From NCBI GenBank assembly GCA_023443925.1, contig JAEZSL010000290.1, positions 1 to 7,454 of the forward strand: 7,454 nt of DNA. Reading direction: 5' to 3'. Both the position numbers and the translations under genes were made by a program. The stretch's first letter is position 1, and every line of letters begins with the position of its first letter. The notes beneath the pieces are model-generated. The model saw only the letters and a list, made by a program, of their open reading frames with translations. It made no database searches and was not told the DNA's origin. Of the stretch, positions 6,641-7,454 are shown in pieces. The stretch comes from Bacillota bacterium. Lineage in GTDB: Bacteria > Bacillota_A > Clostridia > Lachnospirales > Lachnospiraceae.

Positions 6641-6800
6641 GCCTACGGTTTACCAGTACGACGGATGAGCAGTCACTCATACCGGATTAGGAAATCTGGA
6701 AGATAGGGCCAGTGATAAGTCGAGGCACCAAAGCACCAAGGGATATCTTCGCAAGATAATCACATAGGTGCTGAGTGAAGTGGGTGGTAAACGGACTCGG
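6641..6800 (+). ncRNA. Candidate structured RNA or leader upstream of the sensor gene
   Basis: This segment is richer in G+C than its surroundings, non-coding, and folds into a closed multi-stem layout. A long-range stem pairs GTTTACC (6648-6654) with GGTAAAC (6786-6792). Inside it, hairpin A pairs CGGATGAG (6662-6669) with CTCAT-a-CCG (6676-6684). Hairpin B, overlapping A, pairs CCGGATT (6682-6688) with AATCTGG (6693-6699) around AGGA. Hairpin C pairs AGCACC (6732-6737) with GGTGCT (6767-6772), enclosing GATATCTT/AAGATaATC around CGC. It lies about 115 bases before a chemoreceptor-type start codon, so a cis-regulatory leader is possible; a free-standing small RNA is equally possible. It does not match the conserved cores of the c-di-GMP-I, SAM, glycine, cobalamin or T-box RNAs as I know them. 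Confidence 0.45.
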
Positions 6801-6916
6801 TGAAGGGTATTTCCAAAAGCATTATAAGAGAAAGTATTGAAAAGAAGTTAGGTGATTGGAAAAGGGGTAAATTATCAAAAACATAAAATATGACTAGATT
6901 AATGGGAGGCTTAAGT

Positions 6917-7454
6917 ATGGGTATTATCTTCGCTCCATCAATCAAATTGATGAATAAATTAAAGTATAGCAGGAAGTTTGCGTTTATTTTTGTACTTTTT
7001 TTGATACCGTTAAGTGTATTGCTGGCAATGCAATTATCAAACGCTCAAAAGGTTTATGATATTAAGACAAAGCAAAGTAAAGGAGTAGAAACCAATATTT
7101 TGCTTATCAATATGATTAAGCACACGCAAGAACGGCGGGGAATGTCTTCTGCATATCTAAATGGGGATAGCGATTTCAAAAAAGATTTACAACAGAAGGA
7201 TTTAGAGCTTGAAAACGATATAGCTCTGATTGATAAAATGATTGCGGACAATCCCTTTATTATTAACGATGTAGCTGATTGGGAAGAAGTCCAAAGTGAT
7301 TTAAAGAAAATTCAAAATGAGTTAGAGCAAATGTCACCGGACGAATCATTTACCGCGCATACCGATTTAGTGAAAAAAGAGTTAGATTTAACTCATACGG
7401 TGGCATATGAATCAGAATTGCTGCTCCAGGATGATTCTGCCTCCTATCTATTAG
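6917..7454 (+). CDS. Membrane sensor N-terminus, probably a methyl-accepting chemotaxis protein (3' end outside window)
   Basis: 179 codons are visible and the frame is open to the window edge. ATG 6917 is supported by GGGAGG (6904-6909), 7 bases upstream. A short basic N-terminus is followed by one membrane helix (about residues 21-40, KFAFIFVLFLIPLSVLLAMQ) and then a long helical extracytoplasmic sensor region. QERRGMSSAYLNGD (71-84) resembles the (Q)xxRGxSxxYLxGD pattern of four-helix-bundle and nitrate-sensing-like ligand-binding domains of chemoreceptors. The second membrane helix, HAMP and signalling domains would lie beyond the window, so a histidine kinase or GGDEF protein with the same sensor is not excluded. 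It is separate from the WYL operon, behind that operon's terminator. Confidence 0.7.
   Translation, partial: MGIIFAPSIKLMNKLKYSRKFAFIFVLFLIPLSVLLAMQLSNAQKVYDIKTKQSKGVETNILLINMIKHTQERRGMSSAYLNGDSDFKKDLQQKDLELENDIALIDKMIADNPFIINDVADWEEVQSDLKKIQNELEQMSPDESFTAHTDLVKKELDLTHTVAYESELLLQDDSASYLL

Noticed and set aside
6641..6800. c-di-GMP-I riboswitch before the chemoreceptor-type gene
   Set aside because: The conserved core blocks (such as ACAGGGCAAACC and GGGACGCAAAGC) are absent; AAAGCACCAAGGG is only a superficial likeness.

Overview
The window looks like chromosomal DNA of a low-GC Gram-positive anaerobe, most likely class Clostridia (Lachnospiraceae-like). The evidence is AT-rich DNA, strong GGAGG-type ribosome binding sites, a long-form isoleucyl-tRNA synthetase with the C-terminal extension typical of the IleRS2 (eukaryote-like) type, and a chemoreceptor-type gene. 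The genus cannot be fixed from the sequence alone.

Layout: (1) positions 1-1871 hold the 3' 60% of an ileS-type gene. It is open from the first base, so it is cut by the window edge and not broken. (2) 1872-2318 is a 447-base intergenic stretch with a 14-bp-stem terminator-like hairpin (2027-2064), then a cluster of TTGGYAAAA/TTTTGGCA repeats that looks like an operator and promoter. (3) 2319-6150 is a compact four-gene operon, all on the plus strand: a WYL-domain transcription regulator, a membrane protein with an N-terminal HNH-like nuclease motif, an 82-residue CxxCxxCC (YkgJ-like) cysteine-cluster protein, and a protein with a long Gly/Ala-rich hydrophobic core between helical segments. 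Genes 1/2 overlap by 8 bases, genes 2/3 by 1 base (TAATG), and gene 4 starts 13 bases after gene 3 with its ribosome binding site across the gene 3 stop. (4) 6177-6214 is an intrinsic terminator whose first 34 bases match those of the upstream hairpin at 31 positions, so near-identical hairpins bracket the operon. (5) 6215-6916 has no convincing gene. It holds a short start-less open frame and, at about 6641-6800, a strongly foldable segment that may be a structured RNA. (6) 6917 to the end is the N-terminus of a membrane sensor, probably a methyl-accepting chemotaxis protein.

The operon is the most interesting part. WYL regulators are known controllers of anti-phage and other stress-induced loci (BrxR and CapW are characterised examples). 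Here one is translationally coupled to a predicted membrane-anchored nuclease, a metal-binding-type small protein and a Gly-rich membrane-active protein. I do not recognise the combination as a named system. A defence or abortive-infection role is inference from domain content, tight coupling and the isolated position between two terminators; no phage, transposase or other defence gene is visible in the window.
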